From contig DAIRGA010000017.1 of the NCBI GenBank assembly GCA_036794825.1, forward strand, positions 1 through 64,000: a stretch of DNA of 64,000 bases, given 5' to 3'. The notes beneath the pieces were generated by a model. It was given only the letters and a program-made list of their open reading frames with translations. It was not told the origin of the DNA and searched no databases. The position numbers were made by a program, and so were the translations under genes. Shown piece by piece: positions 8,597 to 17,081 of the stretch. The stretch's first letter is position 1. The number at the start of each line of letters is the position of its first letter. The stretch is from RZYY01 sp036794825 (GTDB lineage: Bacteria; Bacteroidota; Bacteroidia; Bacteroidales; 4484-276).

Positions 8597-9334
8597 ATGT
8601 TAAACGTATTTTTATGGGGATTACTGGCCACCTCCTCGCTTATTATGGGCGGGATAATAGCCACCAGATTTAAGCTGAGTAAACGGGCAATCGGCGTTAT
8701 TATGGGTTTTGGCGCCGGTTCGCTGATTTCAGCCGTTTCATACGAATTGGTTTATGAGTCGGTAATTTTGGCAAAAGGATCTGGTTATCCTGCGTTTGGC
8801 TTTTTTACGGGAGCTTTTGTGTTTTTCTTTGCTGATAAGATAATCTCAAATTTTGGCGCCGGTAACCGGATGGCCATGAAAGGATCGGGGCCTTCCGGAC
8901 TGGTGGTACCGATGGTGCTGGCGATCATCCTCGACGGGGTTCCGGAGTCCATTGTGATTGGTCTGGGGCTGTTTGAAGGAGGAGTAGTTAGTATGGCTAT
9001 GCTTGTTGCAGTATTTATTTCAAACCTTCCTGAAGCCATAGCCGGCTCGGTGGGTATGAAGGAGTCAGGCATACAGCGAAGAAAAATCACGCTTCTTTGG
9101 CTGGGTATTGCTTTGTTTTGTGCATTTTCAACAGTTGCGGGGTTCAGTCTCTTCAGCAGCGCTTCAGCATATTGGCTCTCATTTATCCAGGCCTTTGCCG
9201 GCGGCGCCATCCTGATGATGCTGGCCAACTCGATGATTCCGGAAGCCTACGAGCATGGTGGCAAGCTGGCAGGAGTCTTTACCGTACTTGGGTTTTTTAT
9301 TTCGGTTGCCATCGTTATTCTCGAAAACTCCTGA
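8597..9334 (+). CDS. ZIP-family divalent metal transporter
   Basis: A 245-residue polytopic inner-membrane protein with about eight hydrophobic segments. The ZIP metal-binding helices are visible: DGVPES at residues 113-118 in the fourth helix and NLPEAIAGS at residues 143-151 in the fifth, with the conserved Pro-Glu pairs. The usual His of the HNxPEG motif is replaced by Asp113, as in a number of bacterial homologues. ZIP proteins import or facilitate movement of Zn2+ and related ions into the cytoplasm; the metal is not determinable here. Single-gene unit with its own promoter and a terminator hairpin after it. Confidence 0.85.
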   Translation: MLNVFLWGLLATSSLIMGGIIATRFKLSKRAIGVIMGFGAGSLISAVSYELVYESVILAKGSGYPAFGFFTGAFVFFFADKIISNFGAGNRMAMKGSGPSGLVVPMVLAIILDGVPESIVIGLGLFEGGVVSMAMLVAVFISNLPEAIAGSVGMKESGIQRRKITLLWLGIALFCAFSTVAGFSLFSSASAYWLSFIQAFAGGAILMMLANSMIPEAYEHGGKLAGVFTVLGFFISVAIVILENS

Positions 9335-9376
9335 TGTTTTTCCAGTCCGGTTCCGAACATCTGTTTATGAAAATAA

Positions 9377-9408
9377 GAAAAGCCAGGCTGACCCGGCTTT
9401 TCGTGTTT
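9377..9408 (+). terminator. terminator after the ZIP transporter gene
   Basis: GAAAAGCC (9377-9384) pairs with GGCTTTTC (9395-9402), with an inner GG/CC pair and a CTGA loop. A T-rich tail follows. It lies between convergent genes and may serve both. Confidence 0.6.
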
Positions 9409-9442
9409 TCCCCGAAAGTAAATAAGGGAGATATGACTGCAA

Positions 9443-9940
9443 TTACTTTTTCATCTCGATCGGATACTTCTGCTGCAATTCGCCAACAAAGGGAATGCTT
9501 TGCTGAATGAGAAGGTTGGTGAGGTTGTTCAGGTAATTTTCGAACTGATAGAACTGCGAAGCCTTGACAGGACCTACTTTTTTGGATAGTTCCTTGAAAT
9601 ATTTCTTTTGCAGTTTTTTGAATTTAATTTCCAGGTCAGCGCCTTTGCTTACCAGTTCAGTTGCCTTCTCCGGAGAAACGTTTTCGATGGCTTTCATATA
9701 CTCATCCACCAGCAGGATGCGCTGCTGTGCCAGTGCCTGGCGCTCGGTTTCGTAGGTGTTAAAAACCGGCCAGAAGGCTGCGTCCTGCTCAGGTGTAAAC
9801 TCCATGTACTCCTTCAAAAGAGCAATTTTTTGAACTCCAAAGTGCTTCTGAATCAGATTGATATCTCCTTCGTTAACCTGGGAGAACAGGCTTGTTGCAG
9901 CAAACAACAGGAAAACAATGCTTACAATTTGTTTTTTCAT
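9443..9940 (-). CDS. periplasmic helical protein of unknown function (Spy/CpxP-like size)
   Basis: A 165-residue protein with a signal peptide (residues 1-20, ending LFSQ). The rest is predicted almost wholly helical and rich in Glu, Lys and Gln, with the phrase MEFTPEQDAAFWPVF, a pattern repeatedly seen in small periplasmic helical proteins of Bacteroidetes that resemble the LTxxQ/Spy type. No cysteines or catalytic residues stand out. The role is unknown; a chaperone-like function would be a guess. It has a long 5' leader of roughly 85 bases from a perfect -7 element. Confidence 0.6.
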   Translation of the reverse strand: MKKQIVSIVFLLFAATSLFSQVNEGDINLIQKHFGVQKIALLKEYMEFTPEQDAAFWPVFNTYETERQALAQQRILLVDEYMKAIENVSPEKATELVSKGADLEIKFKKLQKKYFKELSKKVGPVKASQFYQFENYLNNLTNLLIQQSIPFVGELQQKYPIEMKK

Positions 9941-10028
9941 TGAAAAAAAATTAATAGGTTAGAAATTAATGAGTTATGTAAAAAATTTCGTTGAAATTTA
10001 ATCCGGAATGAATTCGCAAAAAAGCGCA

Positions 10029-10036
10029 CAAAAGTA
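10029..10036 (-). promoter_or_regulatory. -7 promoter element for the gene at 9443-9940
   Basis: Minus-strand TACTTTTG is an exact TAnnTTTG match, 88 bases upstream of the start codon at 9940, implying a long untranslated leader. Confidence 0.5.
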
Positions 10037-10120
10037 AACTTTTATTGCAGGGTGGACGGCTTTAAGCAATAATTTTGGATATCTCTCCCTGTATTTAAGT
10101 TTGATATGTGTGTATTAAAC

Positions 10121-10128
10121 TACTTTTG
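10121..10128 (+). promoter_or_regulatory. -7 promoter element for the lipoprotein/barrel pair
   Basis: TACTTTTG matches the consensus exactly, with TTTG at 10100-10103 as a plausible -33 element (17-base spacer). The ATG at 10214 is about 85 bases downstream. Confidence 0.6.
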
Positions 10129-10213
10129 CCAAAGACTTTTTGGGCAGATCTGCCATCAAAAAGGTACCTTATAAATACAGTTCATCTAAATTCAAATCAT
10201 TAAACATCGGCTT

Positions 10214-10822
10214 ATGAAAGCAAAATTCAAGCTTTTGATTCTCGTGCTTGGGGTAGTTATGGTTACTTCCTGCACAAAATATCCCAACGACACCGAACGG
10301 CTGGCCGAAGACCTTGCCGTTGCCACCAAGGTGGATACCCAGGTTGATTTCAGCGACTATCAAACCTACGCTATTGTTGAGTCGGTTACAAAAATCTCCG
10401 ACGAGGATACTATGTCGCTCAATACTCCTGCAGCCAATCTGGTATTGCAACAGATTCAGACGAATATGGCCGCCAGAGGTTTCGAAAAAGTAAATACCGT
10501 GGCTGAAGCCGATTTGGGCATATCCGTTATCTACTTTGAAAACACCAATATATACTACTACTATGATTACTACTACTGGGGATATCCGGGGTGGGGCTAT
10601 TACTACCCTTACTATCCGCCGGTTTATTATGGAAGCTACACAGTGGGCCTGCTCGTTACCGAATTGCTGGATCTCAAAAACCCGAACATCGGCGATCAGC
10701 AACTCGCCATCAGATGGTCGGTATTTATCCGCGGCCTGCTCTCAGGCAACACTTCCAATGCCGAAATTACCTCCAGTATTGACCAGGCATTTGAACAGAC
10801 ACCTACTTTGAAAACCAATTAA
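10214..10822 (+). CDS. DUF4136-family lipoprotein
   Basis: A 202-residue lipoprotein with a signal peptide and lipobox VTSC (Cys20). The mature domain shows the DUF4136 pattern: a VDFSDYQTYAIV opening, a helix containing NLVLQQIQTNMAARGFEKV, then ADLGISVIYF. It is interrupted by a strikingly Tyr-rich loop (about residues 114-140, almost every second residue Tyr, Trp, Gly or Pro), then ends with an alpha/beta segment. The family's function is unknown. It precedes a beta-barrel gene by 11 bases, and related lipoproteins lie at 743 and 13109. Confidence 0.8.
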   Translation: MKAKFKLLILVLGVVMVTSCTKYPNDTERLAEDLAVATKVDTQVDFSDYQTYAIVESVTKISDEDTMSLNTPAANLVLQQIQTNMAARGFEKVNTVAEADLGISVIYFENTNIYYYYDYYYWGYPGWGYYYPYYPPVYYGSYTVGLLVTELLDLKNPNIGDQQLAIRWSVFIRGLLSGNTSNAEITSSIDQAFEQTPTLKTN

Positions 10823-10833
10823 TACCTTAAGGG

Positions 10834-11421
10834 ATGAAAAAGATATTTCTGTTTGCCATACTATTTTCGATGACCATGGGTGCTGTAAATGCCCAGGTGC
10901 CAATGACCTCTTCCAGTCAGGGATTAACTTCCTACTATACGTTTTCATGGAATACCGCTTTCCCAATGGGCGACTTTAAAACCTGGGTGGATAAGCCAGA
11001 CCCCGCCGGTTTTGACTTTGGTGGAATGTATCCAATCAGCGACAACTTTATGGCAGGTTTTAACCTGGGATGGCAGCGCGTTGCGCAGATTTACGAAAAC
11101 GAAACCTTTTCAGATCCTGATCAGGGATTGGCCATTACCGCCACCAACTACAAAATGACCTGGCTGGTGCCAGTGCAGGCGCTTGTTGCCTATCACCCAA
11201 TGCCCGACGGACTGATCTCCCCCTATTTCGGGCTTGGCATCGGTACTGATTATGCCGAACATCATCTGCTGGTGCAGGAAATTGACCTGAACGATACCCG
11301 GTGGGACTTTTCGCTTGCTCCCGAGCTGGGGATGAATGCCAAGTTTGGAAGAGATGCTCAGTGGGGAGGGTTTCTTGCTTTCAATTATAAATGGACTACC
11401 AACAGAATAGAGTTCTATTAA
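10834..11421 (+). CDS. outer membrane beta-barrel protein
   Basis: A 195-residue secreted protein with a 20-residue signal peptide (ending VNAQ). The mature part has the OmpW/OmpA-like small-barrel pattern: FSWNTAFPMGDFKTWV, FMAGFNLGWQRV, a YHPMP loop, LISPYFGLGIGTDY and a last strand FLAFNYKW. The gene follows the DUF4136 lipoprotein by 11 bases and ends before a strong terminator, so the two form a transcription unit. This lipoprotein-plus-barrel arrangement mirrors the pair at 118-1384 with the order reversed. Ligand unknown. Confidence 0.7.
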   Translation: MKKIFLFAILFSMTMGAVNAQVPMTSSSQGLTSYYTFSWNTAFPMGDFKTWVDKPDPAGFDFGGMYPISDNFMAGFNLGWQRVAQIYENETFSDPDQGLAITATNYKMTWLVPVQALVAYHPMPDGLISPYFGLGIGTDYAEHHLLVQEIDLNDTRWDFSLAPELGMNAKFGRDAQWGGFLAFNYKWTTNRIEFY

Positions 11422-11507
11422 ACCGAATTAACCAACCTGCAGATGTTGAACCTGAAAGTGGGTGTTACATTTTTTGTGTGGTAATTTGCTGAAGGTGACT
11501 TATAGCA

Positions 11508-11546
11508 GGCCGGAGAAAAATCCAGTTTTCTCCGGCCTTTATTTTT
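11508..11546 (+). terminator. intrinsic terminator
   Basis: A perfect 12-bp stem (11508-11519 with 11526-11537), a six-base loop and TTTATTTTT. It closes the lipoprotein/barrel unit ending at 11421. Confidence 0.85.
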
Positions 11547-11576
11547 ACACCCAAATAATAGTTTTGATAAAATCTC

Positions 11577-11584
11577 TATGTTTG
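11577..11584 (+). promoter_or_regulatory. -7 promoter element for the Omp85-like gene
   Basis: TATGTTTG matches TAnnTTTG exactly and lies 47 bases before the ATG at 11632. Confidence 0.5.
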
Positions 11585-11631
11585 CATCAGGTCAGATTTA
11601 GACCCTTATTCCCGGTCAGATTTTTAAAAAA

Positions 11632-12816
11632 ATGGAAACCCTCTCTGCAAAAAGCGCTATTTCGTTCAAGGCTGGCTGGCTTGTTATCTTTCTGATTGTA
11701 TTAGTATCCGTATCCCACGCCCAGATCCCTCTGGTAAAAGGCGATACACTGGTGCTTATCGAAGAGGCATTCAACAAAATCAACCCCAACCCCAATTTTG
11801 TTATCGTGCCGGGGCCGGTTTATGGTAATACAGCCCAGCTGGGTTTTGTGATTTTGCCTGTGTACTTCTATAATATTGATAAAAAAGATATGCTATCACC
11901 ACCCTCTTCGTCGGCGGCCATGGTATTTTTTGATTTTCATGGTAGCTGGACAGTGGCCTTTAATCAAAGCCTTTATTGGGGTGAGAACAAATGGAGGGGT
12001 TTTGCCAGTGCAGGTTACGGAAAGATGAACCGCAGATTCTTTGGCATTGGTAACGATACCGTTGTTCTGAGCAACGACCCCGAACAGTTTTTCTGGTCGG
12101 ATATTGATGGTGGATTTCTTTCGGTAAGTTGCTACCGGAGATTGTTTCGATCTTTTTACGGCGGACTGGAGTATGGCCTTCAAAATTATACTATTGATGC
12201 TGATGATACAGCCAATTACGGAAGCCTGATGGAAGGAGGAATTAATCCCGGCGAAAAGATTGTTACCAGTATATTGATTCCCAGCCTTGTATGGGATAGC
12301 CGGAACGATATCTTTTGGAGTAACCGGGGATATTACGCAACACTTAATTTTCATTATTCGGACAGTTTTTTTAGTGATGTTAATGAATTTCAGGTCATTG
12401 TAGGTTCTGTAACGGGTTACCACAAGTTAAAAGGAGATAACGACCGCCTCACATTGGCGTGGTACCTGTATTTGCAACATGGCTGGGGTGAAATTCCGTA
12501 TTCACGGCTTGCCCAATACGGAAGTTCGGACAATGTTAAAGGTTACAGAGCCGGCAAATACATTGATAACTCTGAAATTGCCGCTCAGGTTGAAGTGCGC
12601 CGGGAAACATGGAAATTTATTGCGCTCGGGGGATATTTTGGAACCGGCAAAGTTTTTCCTTCTCCGGAAAAATTCGGCCAGTCAGTCTGGTTGCATTTTG
12701 GCGGGCTGCGCACTTATGTCAACATACTTCCATCCAGAAACATACGATTGAAACTCGATTTTGCCATTGCCAGAAAAGATTCGGGTTTTTATGTGGGGAT
12801 CGGACAGGGATTGTAG
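11632..12816 (+). CDS. BamA/TamA (Omp85)-family C-terminal barrel protein
   Basis: A 394-residue outer-membrane protein with a signal peptide (hydrophobic about residues 15-32, ending SHAQ). The mature part resembles the bacterial surface antigen (D15) barrel of the Omp85 family: paired strands through the protein, a conserved LVWDSRNDIFW segment, a GYYATLNFHYSD strand and a final FAIARKDSGFYVGIGQG strand. There is no room for the POTRA domains of BamA or TamA (about 390 residues against 580-800), so it is a barrel-only member, a type common in Bacteroidetes. It has its own promoter and a bidirectional terminator after it. Substrate unknown. Confidence 0.75.
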   Translation: METLSAKSAISFKAGWLVIFLIVLVSVSHAQIPLVKGDTLVLIEEAFNKINPNPNFVIVPGPVYGNTAQLGFVILPVYFYNIDKKDMLSPPSSSAAMVFFDFHGSWTVAFNQSLYWGENKWRGFASAGYGKMNRRFFGIGNDTVVLSNDPEQFFWSDIDGGFLSVSCYRRLFRSFYGGLEYGLQNYTIDADDTANYGSLMEGGINPGEKIVTSILIPSLVWDSRNDIFWSNRGYYATLNFHYSDSFFSDVNEFQVIVGSVTGYHKLKGDNDRLTLAWYLYLQHGWGEIPYSRLAQYGSSDNVKGYRAGKYIDNSEIAAQVEVRRETWKFIALGGYFGTGKVFPSPEKFGQSVWLHFGGLRTYVNILPSRNIRLKLDFAIARKDSGFYVGIGQGL

Positions 12817-13024
12817 CAGCAGGATGATGATCTGGCATGCCACTCCCAAATCCCCATAATTTTCAGGGTTACAATCATTTCGGGTAGTTTTTCAGCATTT
12901 ACCGGAAAGCGCTATGAAATCTCTTGGACTTGAAATTGGATTTTTACAAGAGACCCGTAGATCCTAATTTTTTAGCAATAATGCTACCTGGCTTATCAGG
13001 GAAACGAAACCAATACAAAAAAGA

Positions 13025-13057
13025 AAAACCTTCTGTTTGCGATTTACAGAAGGTTTT
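13025..13057. terminator. bidirectional terminator between convergent genes
   Basis: A perfect 12-bp stem, AAAACCTTCTGT (13025-13036) with its complement at 13046-13057, and a nine-base loop. A-runs before and T-runs after let it work on both strands, for the genes ending at 12816 (+) and 13109 (-). Confidence 0.8.
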
Positions 13058-13108
13058 CGTTTGTTATGCCTGGTCTGATATTGTGAGGTTTTCAACGCAT
13101 TTCCCCGG

Positions 13109-13639
13109 TTACTTCGATTTTGGTGGATAGTTAGCTAAGATTCTCTGGACAACATAATTGATGTTTTTTTCTCTCTTTTCGGCACTTGCAGTTTCATCAA
13201 TGGTTTTTGTTCTTGTGCCCTGCCAGACGATTTTCTCGGTTACCTGGTCAACAAAAGTGATAAACATTGTTCCTTCCACATAGGTGTTGTAGTCAATGGT
13301 AGTGGTTCCAAATCCGCCGCCGTAACCATAACGCCATGGGCCGCCATAGCCAGTTGAGGTGGCGGTAGCAGTAGTAATCTCCTCACCCTTGAGCACAACG
13401 TCCACAATTATGTCGGGTTGGTCGCTCTTGGTGAATCCTTTTAACGCCATTTCATTCTCAATGGCAGTAATGATTCGGTCGCGGTTCAGCTGATTAATCT
13501 GCAAATTCTGGGTTTCTTCGCTTATCGAAAACGTTTTATACTTTGTGAAGTCGGCCTGTTTGTCATAATCGAATGCAATCCGTGGGCCGGCACAACTTAT
13601 AAGCAGCATAAGAGCTGGCAGAAGCAATAAATTTCTCAT
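13109..13639 (-). CDS. DUF4136-family lipoprotein
   Basis: A 176-residue lipoprotein. An in-frame start 19 codons further upstream (13696) exists, but the ATG at 13639 begins a proper lipoprotein signal, MRNLLLLPALMLLISC, so it is preferred. The mature part shows the DUF4136 pattern: DYDKQADFTKYKTFSI, a helix with DRIITAIENEMALKGFTKS, PDIIVDVVL, a Gly/Tyr-rich loop GYGGPWRYGYGGGFG, then GTMFITFVD and KIVWQGTRT. It ends in a helix that includes VQRILANYPPK. Function of the family is unknown. It is convergent with the Omp85-like gene. Confidence 0.85.
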   Translation of the reverse strand: MRNLLLLPALMLLISCAGPRIAFDYDKQADFTKYKTFSISEETQNLQINQLNRDRIITAIENEMALKGFTKSDQPDIIVDVVLKGEEITTATATSTGYGGPWRYGYGGGFGTTTIDYNTYVEGTMFITFVDQVTEKIVWQGTRTKTIDETASAEKREKNINYVVQRILANYPPKSK

Positions 13640-13928
13640 AGTAGTGATTTTTCTTTGATGTAAGTTACTTAAATTGAAATAATTAGCTATTGTCATTAAT
13701 ATAACGATTTAAACAGCGTAACAAACGGAGTTGCAGTCATTATATTTTATGCATTTGTCAGATTGTAATGGAGATTGAAATAATACCCGGCCGGCATTTG
13801 TAATTCCTCTGATGTAGAGGTGAAAATTATAACATAGGTCATGCTGCACTGTTGCCATCATTTACTTTCCGGGAGTCTTTTTCCGGAATAACGGGGGGCA
13901 ATTCCCTTCTTTCTGCTATCTTCGCATT

Positions 13929-15374
13929 ATGCAAATCCGGGAAATAGAAGACCTGATATTCCGTTATTTTCCCTTCGAACCCACTGAAGGACAACGGATT
14001 CTGATTCTTGCGCTGACCGAGTTTATTGTCAACAGTGCTGCTGATGAGGTTTTCCTTTTTAAAGGGTATGCCGGTTCGGGCAAAACCACTTTGCTCAGCG
14101 CATTGGTAAAAGCCGCCCCTTTTATGCATAAGAATACGATTCTGCTGGCCCCTACCGGCCGGGCTGCCAAGGTGCTGGCAGGCTATTCGGGCAAGCATGC
14201 TTTTACCCTCCACAAAAAACTCTATCAACCCCGCAGCCAGCAGGATGGATCAGTGGTTTTTGCAAGGCTGGTCAACTACCACAAAGAGACCCTCTTCATT
14301 GTTGACGAGGCCTCGATGATTCATGGACTTTCCAGCGGAAGCAGCCTTTTTTCGGAAACCGATCTGCTCACCGACCTGATTGAATATGTTCAGACGGGAA
14401 AAAACTGCCGGTTGATTCTCATTGGGGATACCGCCCAGCTCCCGCCCGTAGGACTCTCTGTATCACCCGCCATGGAACCCGAATTCCTGAAAAACACCTA
14501 TCGTCTGAGAACCCGCGTGATCGAGTTGAAGGAGGTTATGCGGCAGGCAAGGTGGTCAGGTATTTTGGCCAACGCAACTTTTCTGCGGATAAAACTGGCT
14601 GACCAATCATTTAAACCGCCATTTTTCAATCTCCACGGAGACGATGACATCAGGCGATTGGACGGGTCGATGCTTGAGGATGAGCTGAACGATGCATTCG
14701 GAAGGGGCGGTGGTTCGGAAGCTGTTGTGATCACTTCATCCAACAAAAGAGCAAACATCTACAATCAGGAAATCAGGCGCAGGGTACTTTACCGCGAGGA
14801 AGAGATTTCGGCCGGCGACATGCTCATGGTGGTCAAAAACAATTATTTCTGGCTTCCGGCCGAATCACCGGCCGGCTTCATTGCCAACGGAGATCTCGTA
14901 GAGGTATTGAAGGTGAAGAGAATCAGCGAGTTGTACGGATTCCGGTTTGCCACCGCCGTTATCCGGATGGTGGATTACCCCGAGCAACACGAAATCGAAG
15001 TCAACCTGTTGCTCAACACCCTCACCACCGATAGCCCGGCGCTGACTGCTGCACAAAACCAGCAGTTTTTTGACGAAGTCATGAAGGATTACGACGATGT
15101 GGCAAGCCGGCGCGGAAAAGTGGAAAAAGTAAAGAAAAATCCCTGGTTCAACGCATTGCAGGTGAAATTTGCCTATGCCCTTACCTGCCATAAAACACAA
15201 GGTGGACAATGGGATACGGTTTTTATTGATCAGCCCTGGCTGAAAGATGATAAGGCTGATGTGGAATTTCTTCGCTGGCTTTACACTGCACTCACGCGGG
15301 CCACCAGCAAGGTCTTCCTGATCAATTTTAAGAATGAGTTCTTTTATCCTGATCCTAAGAAATCTGTGGATTAG
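13929..15374 (+). CDS. RecD-like SF1 DNA helicase
   Basis: A 481-residue ATP-dependent helicase of superfamily 1B. Walker A reads GYAGSGKTTLL (residues about 46-56). Walker B is FIVDEASMI, followed by motif III LILIGDTAQLPPVG. The C-terminal UvrD_C_2 motif is YALTCHKTQGGQWDTVFID, then YTALTRATSKVFL. It is shorter than RecD2 (about 720-800 residues) and lacks the N-terminal helix-hairpin-helix part, as is usual for the AAA_30-type helicase found alone in Bacteroidetes. The likely role is in DNA repair or recombination. A TATCTTCG element (one mismatch to TAnnTTTG) at 13917-13924 would give an almost leaderless mRNA. A strong hairpin follows the gene. Confidence 0.85.
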   Translation: MQIREIEDLIFRYFPFEPTEGQRILILALTEFIVNSAADEVFLFKGYAGSGKTTLLSALVKAAPFMHKNTILLAPTGRAAKVLAGYSGKHAFTLHKKLYQPRSQQDGSVVFARLVNYHKETLFIVDEASMIHGLSSGSSLFSETDLLTDLIEYVQTGKNCRLILIGDTAQLPPVGLSVSPAMEPEFLKNTYRLRTRVIELKEVMRQARWSGILANATFLRIKLADQSFKPPFFNLHGDDDIRRLDGSMLEDELNDAFGRGGGSEAVVITSSNKRANIYNQEIRRRVLYREEEISAGDMLMVVKNNYFWLPAESPAGFIANGDLVEVLKVKRISELYGFRFATAVIRMVDYPEQHEIEVNLLLNTLTTDSPALTAAQNQQFFDEVMKDYDDVASRRGKVEKVKKNPWFNALQVKFAYALTCHKTQGGQWDTVFIDQPWLKDDKADVEFLRWLYTALTRATSKVFLINFKNEFFYPDPKKSVD

Positions 15375-15389
15375 GAATTAACCATTAAA

Positions 15390-15434
15390 AAAGAATAGCA
15401 ACACAAATCAAAATTGCGTTGCTATTCTTTATTT
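15390..15434. terminator. bidirectional terminator
   Basis: A perfect 13-bp stem (15390-15402 with 15418-15430) flanked by A- and T-rich runs. It lies between the convergent helicase and lpdA genes. Confidence 0.85.
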
Positions 15435-15486
15435 TGGGCCTTATCATGAATTTTAGCTGCAGGCCAGCCTTTGCGATATGGCGGGA

Positions 15487-16878
15487 CTAAATGTGGATCA
15501 CCTCATCATAGGCTGCTGCAGTAGCTTCCATGATGGCTTCCGACATTGTGGGATGCGGATGGATGGTTTTGATGATCTCTTCGCCGGTAGTTTCAAGCTT
15601 TCGGGCTGCCACTACTTCGGCGATCATCTCCGTAACATTGTCGCCAATCATATGAGCGCCAAGCCATTCACCGTATTTTGCATCGAAAATCACCTTCACA
15701 AAACCCTCTTTGTTGCCGGCGGCACTTGCTTTTCCGGAAGCTGAAAAGGGGAATTTACCTACTTTGATCTTGTAGCCGGCTTCTTTGGCCTGCTTTTCCG
15801 TCATCCCCACCGAGGCTACCTCGGGGTTGGTGTAGGTGCAGGCGGGAACGTTGCCGTAATCAATCGGATGAACCTCTTTTCCGGCAATTTGCTCAACACA
15901 GGTAATCGCTTCATGCGAAGCAAGGTGGGCCAGAGCCGGGCCGCTCACCACATCACCAATGGCATAATATCCCTCAACGTTGGTCCGGTAAAATGAATCC
16001 ACTTCGATTTTGCCTTTTTCATGCCTGATGCCCACCTCTTCCAGCCCGATGCCCTCGAGGTTGGTGGTGATTCCGACTGCCGACAGAACAACGTCAGCCT
16101 CCACAACTTCCTGTCCCTTTTTGGTTTTGATGGTTACCCTGCATTTTTTTCCGGATGCATCCACCGATTCCACTGTGGAGTCGGTCATGATATTGATTCC
16201 GGCTTTTTTGAAAGAACGTGCAAGCTGCTTAGAAACTTCTTCATCTTCCAAAGGGATGATGTTGGGCATAAACTCGACAAGCGTAACCTGTGTTCCGATG
16301 GAATTGTAGAAATAAGCAAACTCGGAACCAATGGCGCCTGAGCCTACAACCACCATGCTTTCGGGTTTTGCCTCCAGCGTCATGGCCTGACGGTAACCGA
16401 TCACTTTTTTGCCATCCTGCTTCAGGTTGGGCAACTCCCTGGAACGGGCGCCGGTGGCGATAATAATGTGGTTGGCAGTGCATTCCTGCTTTTTGCCTTC
16501 GGCATCGGTTACTTCTACCTTTTTTCCGGGCTTCACTTTTCCAAAACCCGACAGAACTTCAATTTTATTTTTCTTGAAAAGATAAGTAACACCGGCACTC
16601 ATACCGGAGGCCACATCGCGACTGCGTTTTATCATGGCATCGAAATCCGGCTCAGGAGATTTCTCAAGCTTAATTCCATAATCAGCGGCATGCTTCATAT
16701 AATTGAACACCTGTGCGCTTTTCAGCAGCGCTTTGGTGGGAATGCATCCCCAGTTAAGGCAAACGCCGCCCAGTGATTCCTTTTCCACAACGGCTACTTT
16801 CATTCCCAACTGCGAAGCTCTGATAGCCGCAACATATCCTCCGGGACCACTCCCGATTACTATGAGATCGTAATTCAT
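15487..16878 (-). CDS. lpdA: dihydrolipoyl dehydrogenase
   Basis: A 463-residue FAD-dependent E3 subunit of the pyruvate and 2-oxoglutarate dehydrogenase complexes (or glycine cleavage); it reoxidises dihydrolipoamide with NAD+. The FAD Rossmann motif is VIGSGPGGYVAA (residues 7-18). The redox disulfide lies in GGVCLNWGCIPTKALL (Cys40/Cys45). The NAD-binding motif is VVVGSGAIGSEFAYF, and the C-terminal dimerisation part has the catalytic HPHPTMSE (His and Glu). Full length for the family. No other complex subunits adjoin it, so it is monocistronic with its own promoter and may serve several complexes. Confidence 0.97.
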   Translation of the reverse strand: MNYDLIVIGSGPGGYVAAIRASQLGMKVAVVEKESLGGVCLNWGCIPTKALLKSAQVFNYMKHAADYGIKLEKSPEPDFDAMIKRSRDVASGMSAGVTYLFKKNKIEVLSGFGKVKPGKKVEVTDAEGKKQECTANHIIIATGARSRELPNLKQDGKKVIGYRQAMTLEAKPESMVVVGSGAIGSEFAYFYNSIGTQVTLVEFMPNIIPLEDEEVSKQLARSFKKAGINIMTDSTVESVDASGKKCRVTIKTKKGQEVVEADVVLSAVGITTNLEGIGLEEVGIRHEKGKIEVDSFYRTNVEGYYAIGDVVSGPALAHLASHEAITCVEQIAGKEVHPIDYGNVPACTYTNPEVASVGMTEKQAKEAGYKIKVGKFPFSASGKASAAGNKEGFVKVIFDAKYGEWLGAHMIGDNVTEMIAEVVAARKLETTGEEIIKTIHPHPTMSEAIMEATAAAYDEVIHI

Positions 16879-16902
16879 GATTTTTTCTTTTTAAATTTTG
16901 CG

Positions 16903-16910
16903 CAAAAGTA
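16903..16910 (-). promoter_or_regulatory. -7 promoter element for lpdA
   Basis: Minus-strand TACTTTTG matches TAnnTTTG exactly, 24 bases upstream of the start codon at 16878. Confidence 0.6.
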
Positions 16911-17049
16911 CACATAAAAACCTCGGACTTTTTTTTGACGGGCTTGTCCTGGCCGTTAAATATTGTTAAGTAAATGATAATGAGGGGTTTAATGTTGTCC
17001 TCTCAATAAGTAACTTTGGTTATTCTCATTTTATCAAAGAGTTACCGCC

Positions 17050-17081
17050 TGGCAAAAAATCATTTCGTGATTTTTGGCAGT
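17050..17081 (-). terminator. hairpin overlapping the EamA stop codon
   Basis: A near-perfect inverted repeat with CCAAAAATCA on one arm and TGATTTTTTG on the other, around a short CGAAA loop. The TGA stop at 17060-17062 lies inside it. It could end the EamA transcript, but no clear T-run follows. Confidence 0.35.
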
